Shown one piece after another: positions 17,308 to 25,093 of a stretch of 57,313 bases of DNA. Below the pieces are notes generated by a model. That model was not told where the DNA came from, ran no database searches, and saw only the letters and a list, made by a program, of their open reading frames with translations. This stretch comes from an uncultured Oscillospiraceae bacterium. Lineage in GTDB: Bacteria > Bacillota > Clostridia > Oscillospirales > Oscillospiraceae. The DNA is taken from NCBI GenBank assembly GCA_947584295.1, contig CANPWM010000004.1, forward strand, positions 1 through 57,313, given 5' to 3'. How positions within the stretch are numbered: the first letter of the stretch is position 1; each line of letters begins with the position of its first letter. A program made the translations under genes and the position numbers.

Positions 17308-17771
17308 AGGTTTTCCTCCTCCTTCAAAATGTCCCGCAGTTTTTCCCGCGCTCTGGCGAGCCGCGACCTGACCGTGGCCTCCGGCGCGGACACCAGCCGC
17401 CCGATCTCACGGGTGGAATATCCCTCGTAGTAAAAGAGATACGCCGCCACCCGGAGCTTTTCAGGAAGGCCCATCACCGTGTCCAGAAGCTCCCGGCTCT
17501 CCGGCGCGTCCGGCCTCTCGGGTACCTCCTCCACGGGTATGTTGCGCCTGTACCACCGCGCGGCCCTGCGGCACTCGTTGACGGTGACGCGGATCAGCCA
17601 GAAGCGCGTATGCTCCTCAGACGCGAAGACCTTGTCCGTCCGCCACAGCTTTAAAAGCACCTCCTGGGTCACGTCCTCCGCGTCCTCCCTGCGCTTCAGG
17701 GCGCTGAACGCGACCCGGAACACCATATCGCCGTATGTCTCCACGATCCCGGCAAATTCCCGGTGTGTCAC
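17304..17771 (-). CDS. ECF-type RNA polymerase sigma factor
   Basis: This protein of about 155 residues has a region 2 (GDMVFRVAFSALKRREDAED, VTQEVLLKLW) and region 4 (GLPEKLRVAAYLFYYEGYST, then REIGRLVSAPEATVRSRLAR) separated by a linker. GTG at 17771 is chosen because GAGGTGA sits 6 bases upstream; an in-frame GTG at 17822 lacks a ribosome site. The stop overlaps the anti-sigma start (ATGA), giving a classic sigma/anti-sigma pair. A GGAACA motif upstream (17836-17841 on the minus strand) could be part of an autoregulated promoter. Confidence 0.9.
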   Translation of the reverse strand: MTHREFAGIVETYGDMVFRVAFSALKRREDAEDVTQEVLLKLWRTDKVFASEEHTRFWLIRVTVNECRRAARWYRRNIPVEEVPERPDAPESRELLDTVMGLPEKLRVAAYLFYYEGYSTREIGRLVSAPEATVRSRLARAREKLRDILKEEENL

Positions 17772-17851
17772 CGTCTCACCTCTTCTCTCTTTCCGAATGG
17801 CCCATTCATACCTAATATCCACGGGGGGAGGAAAATGTTCCGTGGGAAATC

Positions 17852-17882
17852 AAAAAAATTTCCCCCACTGTGAAGTGGGGGA
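17852..17882 (-). terminator. rho-independent terminator of the nitroreductase gene
   Basis: TCCCCCAC and GTGGGGGA flank TGTGAA. On the minus strand the hairpin is followed by AAATTTTTTT. It separates the nitroreductase gene from the sigma operon. Confidence 0.8.
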
Positions 17883-17892
17883 TATCCTCAGC

Positions 17893-18411
17893 TCAGAGGA
17901 TCGTCACCTGTTTTTCCTTATCAAAGCCGTGGGGCTCCTTTTCCGCGGCCTTGCGGCCCACGGCGATGGCGATCTGGAAGGCATAGCCTTCGGGGAAGCG
18001 AAGGGCCTTGGCGTACCGCTCCCGGTTCTCGCCGTCCATGGCGGCCTTGAGACAGCCCAGGATCACATTGCCCAGGCCCAGCGCCTCGGCGGCCAGGGCG
18101 ATGTTCTCCACGGCGATGCCCGCGTCCACCGCCGTCCAGCGGAAGTCCCGCTCGCCGCTGATGACGATGACCGTGGGCGCGTCGTACCAGAAGTTCATCG
18201 TTGGCCTCGCCCGGCCTCCCATGGCCTCCTGAATGTCAAAGAGCAGGGGATCCTGCCCGTCCATGACGGTGAAGTGAAGCTCCTGGCGGTTGGTGGCCGT
18301 GGGGGCCTGGAGGCCCGCCGTCAAAAGAGCGTCCAGCTCCGCCGGGGTCAGCTTTTCCGCCGTGTAGCCCCTGGTGGAGCTGCGGGCGGCGATGGCTTTC
18401 ATAACGTTCAT
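17893..18411 (-). CDS. nitroreductase-family flavoprotein
   Basis: This 172-residue FMN-dependent oxidoreductase has the N-terminal signature AIAARSSTRGYTAEKLTPAEL with the phosphate-binding arginines, LLTAGLQAPTATNRQELHF, the central AVDAGIAVENIALAAEALGLGN helix and the GYAFQIAIAVG strand. These proteins reduce nitro, quinone or enone compounds with NAD(P)H; the true substrate is unknown. AGGAGG lies 5 bases before the ATG. It is followed by a terminator and preceded by tyrS on the same strand, 45 bp upstream. Confidence 0.9.
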   Translation of the reverse strand: MNVMKAIAARSSTRGYTAEKLTPAELDALLTAGLQAPTATNRQELHFTVMDGQDPLLFDIQEAMGGRARPTMNFWYDAPTVIVISGERDFRWTAVDAGIAVENIALAAEALGLGNVILGCLKAAMDGENRERYAKALRFPEGYAFQIAIAVGRKAAEKEPHGFDKEKQVTIL

Positions 18412-18456
18412 GTTATACCTCCTGAATAATTTAAATTCGGCCCGTAAGCCGGGGAT

Positions 18457-19680
18457 CTATTTTAAAACCACCTTCATGAAGCTCTTTTTGCCGCGCCTCA
18501 GCATGACGCCGTCGCGCAGCTCCGCCTCCGTGAAGGTCTTGCCGATGTCTGTGACCTTGACATCACCCGCGGTGACGCCGCCCTGCTGGATATTCCGGCG
18601 GGCCTCGCTCTTGGAGGCCACAAGCCCGGCCTTCACCAGCAGCGTCATGATGTCCGCCGCGCCGTCAGTAAGGTCGGCCTCCGTCAGCTCCACCGTGGGG
18701 GTCTGGCCGCCCTCGCCGCCGCCGAAAAGGGCGCGGGCGCTCTGCTGGGCCTTTTGGGCCTCCTCCTCGCCGTGGACAAGCTTCGTAAGCTCAAAGGCCA
18801 AAATCTCTTTGGCGGTGTTTACACGGCTGGTGTTGACCCACTTCTCCATCTCGGCGATCTCGTCCAGGGGCAGGAAGGTCAGCATCTTCAGGCACTTGAT
18901 AACGTCCGCGTCGCCCACGTTGCGCCAGTACTGGTAGAAATCATAGGGGCTTGTCTTGTCGGGATCCAGCCACACGGCGTTACCGGCGGTCTTGCCCATC
19001 TTGTTGCCGTTGGAGTCCGTCAGGAGGGTGATGGTCATGGCGTGGGCGTCGCGGCCCAGCTTGCGGCGGATAAGCTCGGTACCGCCCAGCATATTGGACC
19101 ACTGGTCGTTGCCGCCGAACTGCATATTGCACCCGTAGTGCTGGAACAGGTAGTAGAAGTCGTAGGACTGCATGATCATGTAGTTGAACTCCAGGAAGGA
19201 AAGGCCCTTCTCCATGCGCTGTTTGTAGCACTCGGCCCGGAGCATATTGTTGACGGAGAAGCAGGCGCCCACCTCCCGCAGAAGCTCCACATACTTGAGA
19301 TCCAACAGCCAGTCGGCGTTGTTGACCATCTGAGCCTTGCCCTCGCCGAACTCGATGAACCGCTCCATCTGGCGCTTGAAGCAGGCGGCGTTATGCTCGA
19401 TGTCCTCCCGGGTGAGCATCTTGCGCATATCCGTGCGGCCGGAGGGGTCGCCGATCATGGTGGTGCCGCCGCCGATGAGGGCGATGGGGCGGTTGCCCGC
19501 CATCTGGAGGCGCTTCATCAAGGTCAGCGCCATGAAATGCCCCGCCGTCAGGCTGTCCGCCGTGCAGTCAAAGCCGATGTAAAAGGTGGCCTTCCCGGCG
19601 TTGATCATCTTTCTGATCTCTGTCTCGTCGGTGACCTGGGCGATCAGGCCCCGGGCCACCAGCTCTTCATAGATTTCCAT
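18457..19680 (-). CDS. tyrS: tyrosyl-tRNA synthetase
   Basis: This 407-residue class I synthetase charges tRNA-Tyr. The N-terminal Rossmann domain holds FYIGFDCTADSLTAGHF (HIGH-like), the tyrosine pocket (YMIMQSYDFYYLFQHYGCNM, GGNDQWSN) and GNKMGKTAGNAV as the KMSKS counterpart. An S4 RNA-binding domain forms the C-terminus (LVASKSEARRNIQQGGVTAG). It is second in the unit after a zinc-ribbon gene, both downstream of a tyrosine T-box, so it should be induced when tRNA-Tyr is uncharged. Confidence 0.97.
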   Translation of the reverse strand: MEIYEELVARGLIAQVTDETEIRKMINAGKATFYIGFDCTADSLTAGHFMALTLMKRLQMAGNRPIALIGGGTTMIGDPSGRTDMRKMLTREDIEHNAACFKRQMERFIEFGEGKAQMVNNADWLLDLKYVELLREVGACFSVNNMLRAECYKQRMEKGLSFLEFNYMIMQSYDFYYLFQHYGCNMQFGGNDQWSNMLGGTELIRRKLGRDAHAMTITLLTDSNGNKMGKTAGNAVWLDPDKTSPYDFYQYWRNVGDADVIKCLKMLTFLPLDEIAEMEKWVNTSRVNTAKEILAFELTKLVHGEEEAQKAQQSARALFGGGEGGQTPTVELTEADLTDGAADIMTLLVKAGLVASKSEARRNIQQGGVTAGDVKVTDIGKTFTEAELRDGVMLRRGKKSFMKVVLK

Positions 19681-19718
19681 TTCTTTTCTCCTTATCGTTA
19701 CTTGAATTGTTGTCCGTA

Positions 19719-20060
19719 TTACGGTTCCTCATGCTCCTTGCCGTCCCCCGGCTCCATCAGGCGCTTGCCGCAGAAGGGACAGCGGGGGTCGTCCATGTCG
19801 TGCATGGTGCCGCAGTGGGGGCAGGGGATCTGTGCCATGGCGCCGCCGTTTTCCTCCGCCTGATCCGTCTTGCCGGAACCCTCGGCGGCGTAGAACTCCA
19901 TCTTGTGGCACCGGTCGCACACATATACCTCCACGTCATAGGCCCCGGACATGAGATTGCTCCACTCCCCCAGGAAAAATCCCATTTTCCCTTTTTGCAG
20001 GTACTCCCGGCCCGCATAGCTCATGTGGCCGCCGCAGCGAAGACACGTCTCTTTATCCAT
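19719..20060 (-). CDS. small double zinc-ribbon protein
   Basis: This 113-residue protein has two pairs of CxxC knuckles: CLRCGG and CDRCHK in the first half, CPHCG and CPFCGKR in the second, joined by an acidic linker. Small zinc-ribbon proteins of this kind are common in Firmicutes and have no firm function. It starts 19 bases after the T-box terminator's T-tract and precedes tyrS by 38 bp, so it is the first gene under T-box control. A weak AAAGGGG ribosome site is present. Whether it has a role related to translation is unknown. Confidence 0.75.
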   Translation of the reverse strand: MDKETCLRCGGHMSYAGREYLQKGKMGFFLGEWSNLMSGAYDVEVYVCDRCHKMEFYAAEGSGKTDQAEENGGAMAQIPCPHCGTMHDMDDPRCPFCGKRLMEPGDGKEHEEP

Positions 20061-20078
20061 AGCTTTTCACGCCCCTTT

Positions 20079-20376
20079 CCAAAAAATAAGCCCTCCGTCC
20101 CCTTTTGCGGGGACAGAGGGCGTTAAGGTGCGGGTTCGGCTCCCGTCACCTTTATACGCGGTACCACCTCTGATCGCGGTATCCTCGCGGATACCGCCTT
20201 ACGGGGTTCATGACCCCACGCGCTGTACCGGGCGCACCCGTCGAGGGCTACTGAGGAAACCCGTTCACCCCGCCGCTCCGGGCCGTATTCACTCCGGCGT
20301 CCCCTCCCCCTTCCACCGAACCGGGGTCTCTCTGCGCGGGACAGTCCGGGCTACTTGCGCCCTTCATCGCGTTGAC
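20079..20376 (-). promoter_or_regulatory. tyrosine T-box riboswitch leader
   Basis: On the minus strand the leader starts near 20376 (CGCGATGAAGGGCGCAAGTAG, stem I base). It carries a specifier-loop region GTGAATACGG with the Tyr codon UAC (complement of 20285-20287), the conserved T-box AGAGGTGGTACCGCG (20157-20171), and a terminator with arms GGGGACGGAGGGC/GCCCTCTGTCCCC (20090-20121) followed by TTATTTTTT. Uncharged tRNA-Tyr would pair with the specifier and the T-box bulge and switch the terminator off. The 20413-20515 remainder of this gap shows nothing clear. Confidence 0.93.
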
Positions 20377-20382
20377 AGATAG

Positions 20383-20411
20383 ATTCTACTATCGAAAATC
20401 GGATTTGTCAA
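20383..20411 (-). promoter_or_regulatory. sigma-A promoter of the T-box/tyrS unit
   Basis: On the minus strand, TTGACA (20406-20411), 17 nt, and TAGAAT (20383-20388), starting transcription just before T-box stem I. Confidence 0.85.
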
Positions 20412-20515
20412 TTCTATTTTTGGTTTATACGGTTAAATTTTGGTCACTTCACGGCCGTTTTCCTGTTTTCCCTCTCCCGCCGCCCTGCCCCTGGCAGCGG
20501 CTGACAGGAGCTGAT

Positions 20516-21535
20516 TTATTGATGCTCCGCGTAGAACTTTTTGTAATTTTGAAGGTTATAGGCGATGAGCGCCGGGGTGTCCAGGCCGTAGGGACACCGG
20601 GAGGCGCAGGCGCGGCAGTGGACGCAGTCGGCCATCTTCATGGCCTTTTCGTGGAAATCGTCGGTCATGTACTGCTGCCAGGGGGAGCGCAGAAGGAGCA
20701 TATCCAGCCGCGCCATGGTGAAGATCTCGATATTCGCGGGGCACGGCAGGCAGTAGCCGCACCCCCGGCAGAAGGAACCGGCCAGGGCCTTCTTCTCCCG
20801 CTCCAGCTCCGAGCGAAGCTCCGGGGTCATCTGCGGCTCGGCCTCCTCGGCCTCGACCCACTGCCGGAGCTGATCCTCGAACTGGATACCCCAGATGGGT
20901 ACCACGTTGTCAAACTGGTTCATGAACGCCCGGCACAGGGTCACGTTGGTGAGCAGTCCCCCGGCCAGGCCCTTCATGGCGATAAAGCCCATGTCATGCT
21001 CCCGGCACTTCCTCACCAGCTCCAGCTCCTGCTCCCCGGCCAGATAGCTGAAGGGGAACTGGAGCGTCTCGAAGTGGCCGGACTCGATGGCCGCGTGGGC
21101 CACGGCGAGGCGGTGATTGGTGATGCCGATATGGCGGATATAGCCCTTCCTTTTGGCCTCCGCCGCGGCGGCGTAGGGGCCGTCGGGATCCGCCGGATCC
21201 GGCAGTACGGCGGGGTTGTGGAACTGGAAAAGGTCTATGTACCCGGTCTTCATTCTGTCCAGGCTCATTTCGATGTGCCGCTTCACGGTGGCGTAGTCCC
21301 CGCCGCCGCTCTTGGTGGCGATGACGATGTTCTCCCGCACGTCGGCAAGGCCCATGCCGATCTTCTCCTCGCTGTCCGTGTAGGCGTTGGCGGTGTCGAA
21401 GAAGTTGATACCGGCATCATAGGCCATTCTGAGAAGCCTCGCTCCGTCCTCCTTGGAGCGCCTCTGCACAGGCAGAGCGCCGAAGGCCGTGCGCGTGACC
21501 ATAAGCTCCGTTTTGCCAAGTCGAATTTTCTTCAT
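20516..21535 (-). CDS. aldo/keto reductase with C-terminal iron-sulfur domain
   Basis: This is a 339-residue protein. Residues 1-250 form the aldo/keto reductase barrel, with catalytic-tetrad-like motifs FFDTANAYTDSEEKIG (Asp and Tyr), IATKSGG (Lys) and LFQFHNP (His). The C-terminus adds cysteine motifs CRGCGYCLPCP and CVHCRACASRCPYG, as in 4Fe-4S ferredoxin-like domains. This fused class is common in anaerobes and probably links substrate reduction to low-potential electron carriers; the substrate is unknown. The start overlaps the recN stop by 4 bp, so it is co-translated at the end of the recN operon. Confidence 0.92.
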   Translation of the reverse strand: MKKIRLGKTELMVTRTAFGALPVQRRSKEDGARLLRMAYDAGINFFDTANAYTDSEEKIGMGLADVRENIVIATKSGGGDYATVKRHIEMSLDRMKTGYIDLFQFHNPAVLPDPADPDGPYAAAAEAKRKGYIRHIGITNHRLAVAHAAIESGHFETLQFPFSYLAGEQELELVRKCREHDMGFIAMKGLAGGLLTNVTLCRAFMNQFDNVVPIWGIQFEDQLRQWVEAEEAEPQMTPELRSELEREKKALAGSFCRGCGYCLPCPANIEIFTMARLDMLLLRSPWQQYMTDDFHEKAMKMADCVHCRACASRCPYGLDTPALIAYNLQNYKKFYAEHQ

Positions 21536-23208
21536 TTCAGGCCCTCCTTATATTTTTCCGCCGCCTCCAGCTGCTCCGCGGCGGCCAGGAGCGTTGTTTT
21601 TGTCACATTGTCCCCGCCGGTGAGCCGCGCGATCTCGCCCTGGCGGCCCTCCCGCTCAAGCTTCGTCACGCTGGTGTACGTCCTGCCGCCCTCCACCCGC
21701 TTGGCGATGGAGAACTGCTGGTCGGCCATGGCGGCGATCTGCGGCAGGTGCGTCACGCAGATGACCTGCTTGCCCCGGCCTATGACCGCCAGCTTCTCCG
21801 CCACCCGCTGGGCGGCGATGCCGGAAACGCCGGTGTCGATCTCGTCAAAGACCATGGCCTCCACCGTGTCCGCCCGGGAGAGGACGGTCTTCATCGCCAG
21901 CATCACCCGGGAAAGCTCGCCGCCGGAGGCCACCCGGGCGATGCGCCCGAAGCTCTCCCCGGCGTTGGCCGCCATCAGGAACCGCACCTCGTCGGCCCCC
22001 TCCGGCCCCAGCTCTTTTGGCATTATGTCAACCTTAAAGGCCGCCCCGGCCATGCTCAGCTCCCGCAGCTCCCGTTCGATGGCCTGGGCCAGCGCCTGCG
22101 CGGCCTTCCGGCGCTTCTGGGAGAGGGTCTCCGCCAGGGCTCTGGCCTCCTTCTCCGCCGAGGCCAGCTTGACCTCCAGCTTTTTCAGCTTCTCGTCGGA
22201 GAACTCGATCTCGTCCAGCTCCCGCTTGGCGCTGTCGTAAGTCTCCAGTACGGCCTCCTCACTGCCGCCGTATTTGCGCATCAGGCGCTTTAGGGCGTCC
22301 AGCCGCGCGTCCAGCTCGTCCAGCTCCTCCGGGGAGAACTCCAGCCGCTCCCGGATATCTCGCAGCTCCTCCGCCGCGTCCTCGGCGGCGTATTTCAGAT
22401 CGGTCAGCTTCTGGGAGAGCTGCCCCAGCTCCTCCGACCACCGGAGGGCGTAGGCGATGGTTCCGGCGGCGGACTCGATCAGATTCACCGCCCCGTCGCT
22501 GCGCTCGGAACCCATCAGGCACGCCCCGGCGTCCCGCACGGAGTCCGACAGCTTCCCGGCGGCCTTGAGAAAGTCCCGGCGCTTGGCCTTTTCCTCGTAT
22601 TCTCCCGGCGTGACCCCGGCCCGCCCGATCTCTTTGATTTGAAATTCCAGCATATCCACGCGCCGTTCCCGCTCGCCCTCGTCCAAGGTCAGGGCCTCGA
22701 TCTCGTCGCGCAGGGCCTTCATGGCCTGATAGGCCGCCCTGTATGCCGTAAGCTCCCTGTCCAGGCCGCCGAAGCCGTCCAGATAGGTGAGGTGCCAACG
22801 CTCGTTGGTGAGCCTCTGTCCGTCCCCCTGGCCGTGAATGTCGATGAGCCGCAGGCCCAGCTCCCGGAGCTGGACGGCGGAGATGGGGATCCCGTTGACC
22901 CGGCAGGTGCTTTTGCCGTCCTCGGAGATGCGGCGGGTCAGCACCAGCTCCCCGTCATACGTCACGCCGTTTTCCTCACACCAGCCGGTCACATCTGTGC
23001 CGGTGAAGGTGGCCGTGACCAGGGCGGATTTAGCCCCGGTGCGCACCAGCTCCCGGCTTGTCCGCCAGCCCAGGGAGGCCTCCAGGGCGTCGATGACGAT
23101 GGATTTGCCCGCACCCGTCTCGCCGGTCAGGACGTTGAGTCCCGGCCCGAATTCTATATCCGCCCGTTCCACCACGGCGATATTCTCAATATGAAGAAGG
23201 GAGAGCAT
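21532..23208 (-). CDS. recN: DNA repair protein RecN
   Basis: This 558-residue SMC-like ATPase acts early in double-strand break repair. It has Walker A (GETGAGKSIVIDALEASLG, near residue 30), a long central coiled-coil region rich in Glu/Arg/Leu (about 150-370), the ABC signature VASGGELSRVMLAMK near 445, and Walker B DEIDTGVSGIAAQR. The length is standard. It belongs to the conserved argR-recN order but is separated from argR by a 619-bp gap filled with hairpin repeats. It overlaps the aldo/keto reductase start. Confidence 0.96.
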   Translation of the reverse strand: MLSLLHIENIAVVERADIEFGPGLNVLTGETGAGKSIVIDALEASLGWRTSRELVRTGAKSALVTATFTGTDVTGWCEENGVTYDGELVLTRRISEDGKSTCRVNGIPISAVQLRELGLRLIDIHGQGDGQRLTNERWHLTYLDGFGGLDRELTAYRAAYQAMKALRDEIEALTLDEGERERRVDMLEFQIKEIGRAGVTPGEYEEKAKRRDFLKAAGKLSDSVRDAGACLMGSERSDGAVNLIESAAGTIAYALRWSEELGQLSQKLTDLKYAAEDAAEELRDIRERLEFSPEELDELDARLDALKRLMRKYGGSEEAVLETYDSAKRELDEIEFSDEKLKKLEVKLASAEKEARALAETLSQKRRKAAQALAQAIERELRELSMAGAAFKVDIMPKELGPEGADEVRFLMAANAGESFGRIARVASGGELSRVMLAMKTVLSRADTVEAMVFDEIDTGVSGIAAQRVAEKLAVIGRGKQVICVTHLPQIAAMADQQFSIAKRVEGGRTYTSVTKLEREGRQGEIARLTGGDNVTKTTLLAAAEQLEAAEKYKEGLK

Positions 23209-23256
23209 CTTTATACCTCCTGAGCCGGTGGGGCTCCTGTCCTGTTGGGATTGTCC

Positions 23257-23485
23257 GCCGTCCCGGCGGCCCGTACGGCGTATGAAGATAGATTTTCCGT
23301 AAATCGGAAGGCGGGCCGGCCGGGTGTCCGGCCCGTACGGGGGATTGTGCGTTGGACGAAATGATCAATTTATGGGGAAATCGTTGCGTATGACGTTGGG
23401 CCGCCGTGGGCGGCGGCCCGTACGGCGTTGTGGGGTGGCCGTTCAGAAATTCGATACACGGGCCGGCCAGGTGTCCGGCCCGTAC
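23257..23485. repeat. duplicated 146-bp array of GC hairpins
   Basis: Two kinds of hairpin alternate. Type 1 (GGCGGCCCGTACGGCG) occurs at 23265-23280 and 23411-23426, 146 bp apart. Type 2 (GGCCGGCCGGGTGTCCGGCC then CGTAC) starts at 23314 and, with one change, at 23461, 147 bp apart. All four end in CCCGTAC. The sequence between units has diverged more than the hairpins. No reading frame is supported. It occupies the recN side of the argR-recN gap. Confidence 0.75.
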
Positions 23486-23538
23486 AGAACATTATGCGTA
23501 ATAAATCAGGCTTCCGTATAATCGGAGGGAAGGGTTTG

Positions 23539-23749
23539 GAAGGGGAACCGTCAGGGTTCCCCTTCTGATTCAATCACCCCGCCGCTGTGCGGCGGGTTCC
23601 CCGGGGTTCTCCACATAGGGGCCGCGGCCCCTGTGTGGCCGTTTTCAAAAGGGGATTGTCAAGGGGGAAAATCGGAATCCCCCTTGACTCGTCTTTTCTT
23701 CTCTTTGTTGCTTTCTCCTCTTTTGACGAGACAAAAGAGGAGAAAGCAA
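23539..23749. repeat. cluster of five long palindromes
   Basis: In order: GAAGGGGAACC/GGTTCCCCTTC (23539-23565); CCGCCG/CGGCGG (about 23579-23594); CACATAGGGGCC/GGCCCCTGTGTG (about 23611-23638); GTCAAGGGGGA/TCCCCCTTGAC (about 23659-23688); and an 18-bp perfect pair TTGCTTTCTCCTCTTTTG with its complement around ACGAGA (about 23708-23749). None is followed by a T-run on the minus (coding) strand, so they are not ordinary terminators for argR. Confidence 0.75.
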
Positions 23750-23827
23750 ATCCCTCCGCCCCATAAGGGCGGAATCCTTATACCCCCGTCTGGTCAAGAC
23801 GTTACCCCGCCGCCGGTCAGGCGGCAA

Positions 23828-24274
23828 TCAAATCAGCTTCCGCATACGCCGGCACAGCTCCTCCGCCGCGTCGTCGTCCCGCATGGCCAAAAAGGCCGTG
23901 TCGTCCCCGGCGATGGTACCCACCAGGGTGCGAATGGACATCTTGTCGATGGAGGCGCAGGCCGCCGACGCCAGCCCCGGCAGGGTCTTGATGACCACCA
24001 GGTTCTGCGCCCGGTCTATGCCCGTGACGCACTGGGAGAAGATCGTCCTCAGCCGCGCCTCCACGTCCACCGCCCGTTCCCGGGGCAGGATATAGCGGTA
24101 GCGGCCCTTGGCCGTGCGCTCCCGCGTCAGCCGCAGGGCGCTGATGTCCCTGGACAGCGTGGCCTGGCAGGCGTGGATCCCCTCTTTTTCCAGCTCATGG
24201 GCAAGCTCCGCCTGGGTGCCGATGGCCTTTCTCGTTATGATCTCTACGATCTTCTCCTGGCGCTCGTTTCTCAA
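23828..24274 (-). CDS. argR: arginine repressor ArgR
   Basis: This 148-residue regulator of arginine metabolism has an N-terminal winged helix (MRNERQEKIVEIITRKAIGT, QAELAHELEKEGIHACQATL, SRDISALRL) and a C-terminal oligomerisation/arginine-binding domain ending with GTIAGDDTAFLAMRDDDAAE, where the GDD motif contacts arginine. Length and motifs are canonical. The start overlaps the nadK stop by 4 bp, placing it in the dxs-tlyA-nadK-argR-recN operon. No arginine-biosynthesis genes are in the window. Confidence 0.96.
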   Translation of the reverse strand: MRNERQEKIVEIITRKAIGTQAELAHELEKEGIHACQATLSRDISALRLTRERTAKGRYRYILPRERAVDVEARLRTIFSQCVTGIDRAQNLVVIKTLPGLASAACASIDKMSIRTLVGTIAGDDTAFLAMRDDDAAEELCRRMRKLI

Positions 24275-25089
24275 AGTGACTCCCCCAGCTTACTGCTGAC
24301 CTTCTCATAAAAGCTCCTGCCGGTGACCCGCACAAGCTTTGTGACGATGGCGGAGCGGCGCACTTCGATCCTGTCCTGATCCTGCAGGGCCACGCTCTCC
24401 CCGCCGTCCACGGAGAGGTACGCCGTCTTATTGTCCAGCCTGTGAAGCTCCACCGTGACCGTCCTCTCCGGGGCCAGGACGTAGCTTCTGGCGCTGAGGA
24501 TATGGGGGCAGACCGGGGTGACCAGCAGGCTCTGGGCCGTAGGCTCCACCACGGGGCCTCCGGCGGACAGGGAATAGGCCGTGGAGCCGGTGGGGGTGGA
24601 GACGATCACGCCGTCCCCGTCAAAGCCCATGATCCTGCGCCCGTCGCCGTACACGTTGACGCCGATGACCCTGGCCATGCCCTTGACAACGGCCTCGTTG
24701 AGCGCGAAGTCCCGGTACACGGCCCTCCCCTCCCGAAAGACGGTGATATCCGCCATCATGCGGCTCTCCGGGATAAATCTCCCCTCGAAGGCCGTCCTGG
24801 CCAGCTCCGCCTCCCCGGCCTCCAGCTCCGCCATAAAGCCCTTATGGCCCAGGTTGATGCCGAGAATGGGGATATCCATGCCGCAAAGGGCCCTGGCCGC
24901 CCGCAAAATGGCGCCGTCGCCGCCGAAGGTGACGGCCATTCCGGCCCCCCGCGCCAGCGTCTCCAGCTCGCAGGGCAGGTTCCCCACGGCGCACTCGATG
25001 CCCAGGGACTCGGCGATGGCCCTGACCCGCTCCAGTGTTTTAAGCTCAGGATCCCGCTTGGGATTTGCGAATAGTATGATCTTTTCCAT
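24271..25089 (-). CDS. nadK: NAD kinase
   Basis: This 272-residue cytoplasmic enzyme phosphorylates NAD to NADP. Diagnostic motifs are TFGGDGAILRAAR (GGDG, near residue 55), INLGHKGFMAEL, and DGVIVSTPTGSTAYSLSAGG near 160-180. The length is normal. It lies 4 bp downstream of tlyA and overlaps argR by 4 bp, as in many clostridia. Confidence 0.96.
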   Translation of the reverse strand: MEKIILFANPKRDPELKTLERVRAIAESLGIECAVGNLPCELETLARGAGMAVTFGGDGAILRAARALCGMDIPILGINLGHKGFMAELEAGEAELARTAFEGRFIPESRMMADITVFREGRAVYRDFALNEAVVKGMARVIGVNVYGDGRRIMGFDGDGVIVSTPTGSTAYSLSAGGPVVEPTAQSLLVTPVCPHILSARSYVLAPERTVTVELHRLDNKTAYLSVDGGESVALQDQDRIEVRRSAIVTKLVRVTGRSFYEKVSSKLGESL

Positions 25090-25093
25090 CGTC

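Noticed and set aside
23257-23485. CRISPR array
   Set aside because: Only two hairpin types alternating at 146 bp, spacers far too long and of two lengths, and no cas genes in the window.
23708-23749. 18-bp perfect palindrome as an argR terminator
   Set aside because: No T-run follows on the minus strand and argR-recN is usually one operon; kept as an unexplained palindrome.
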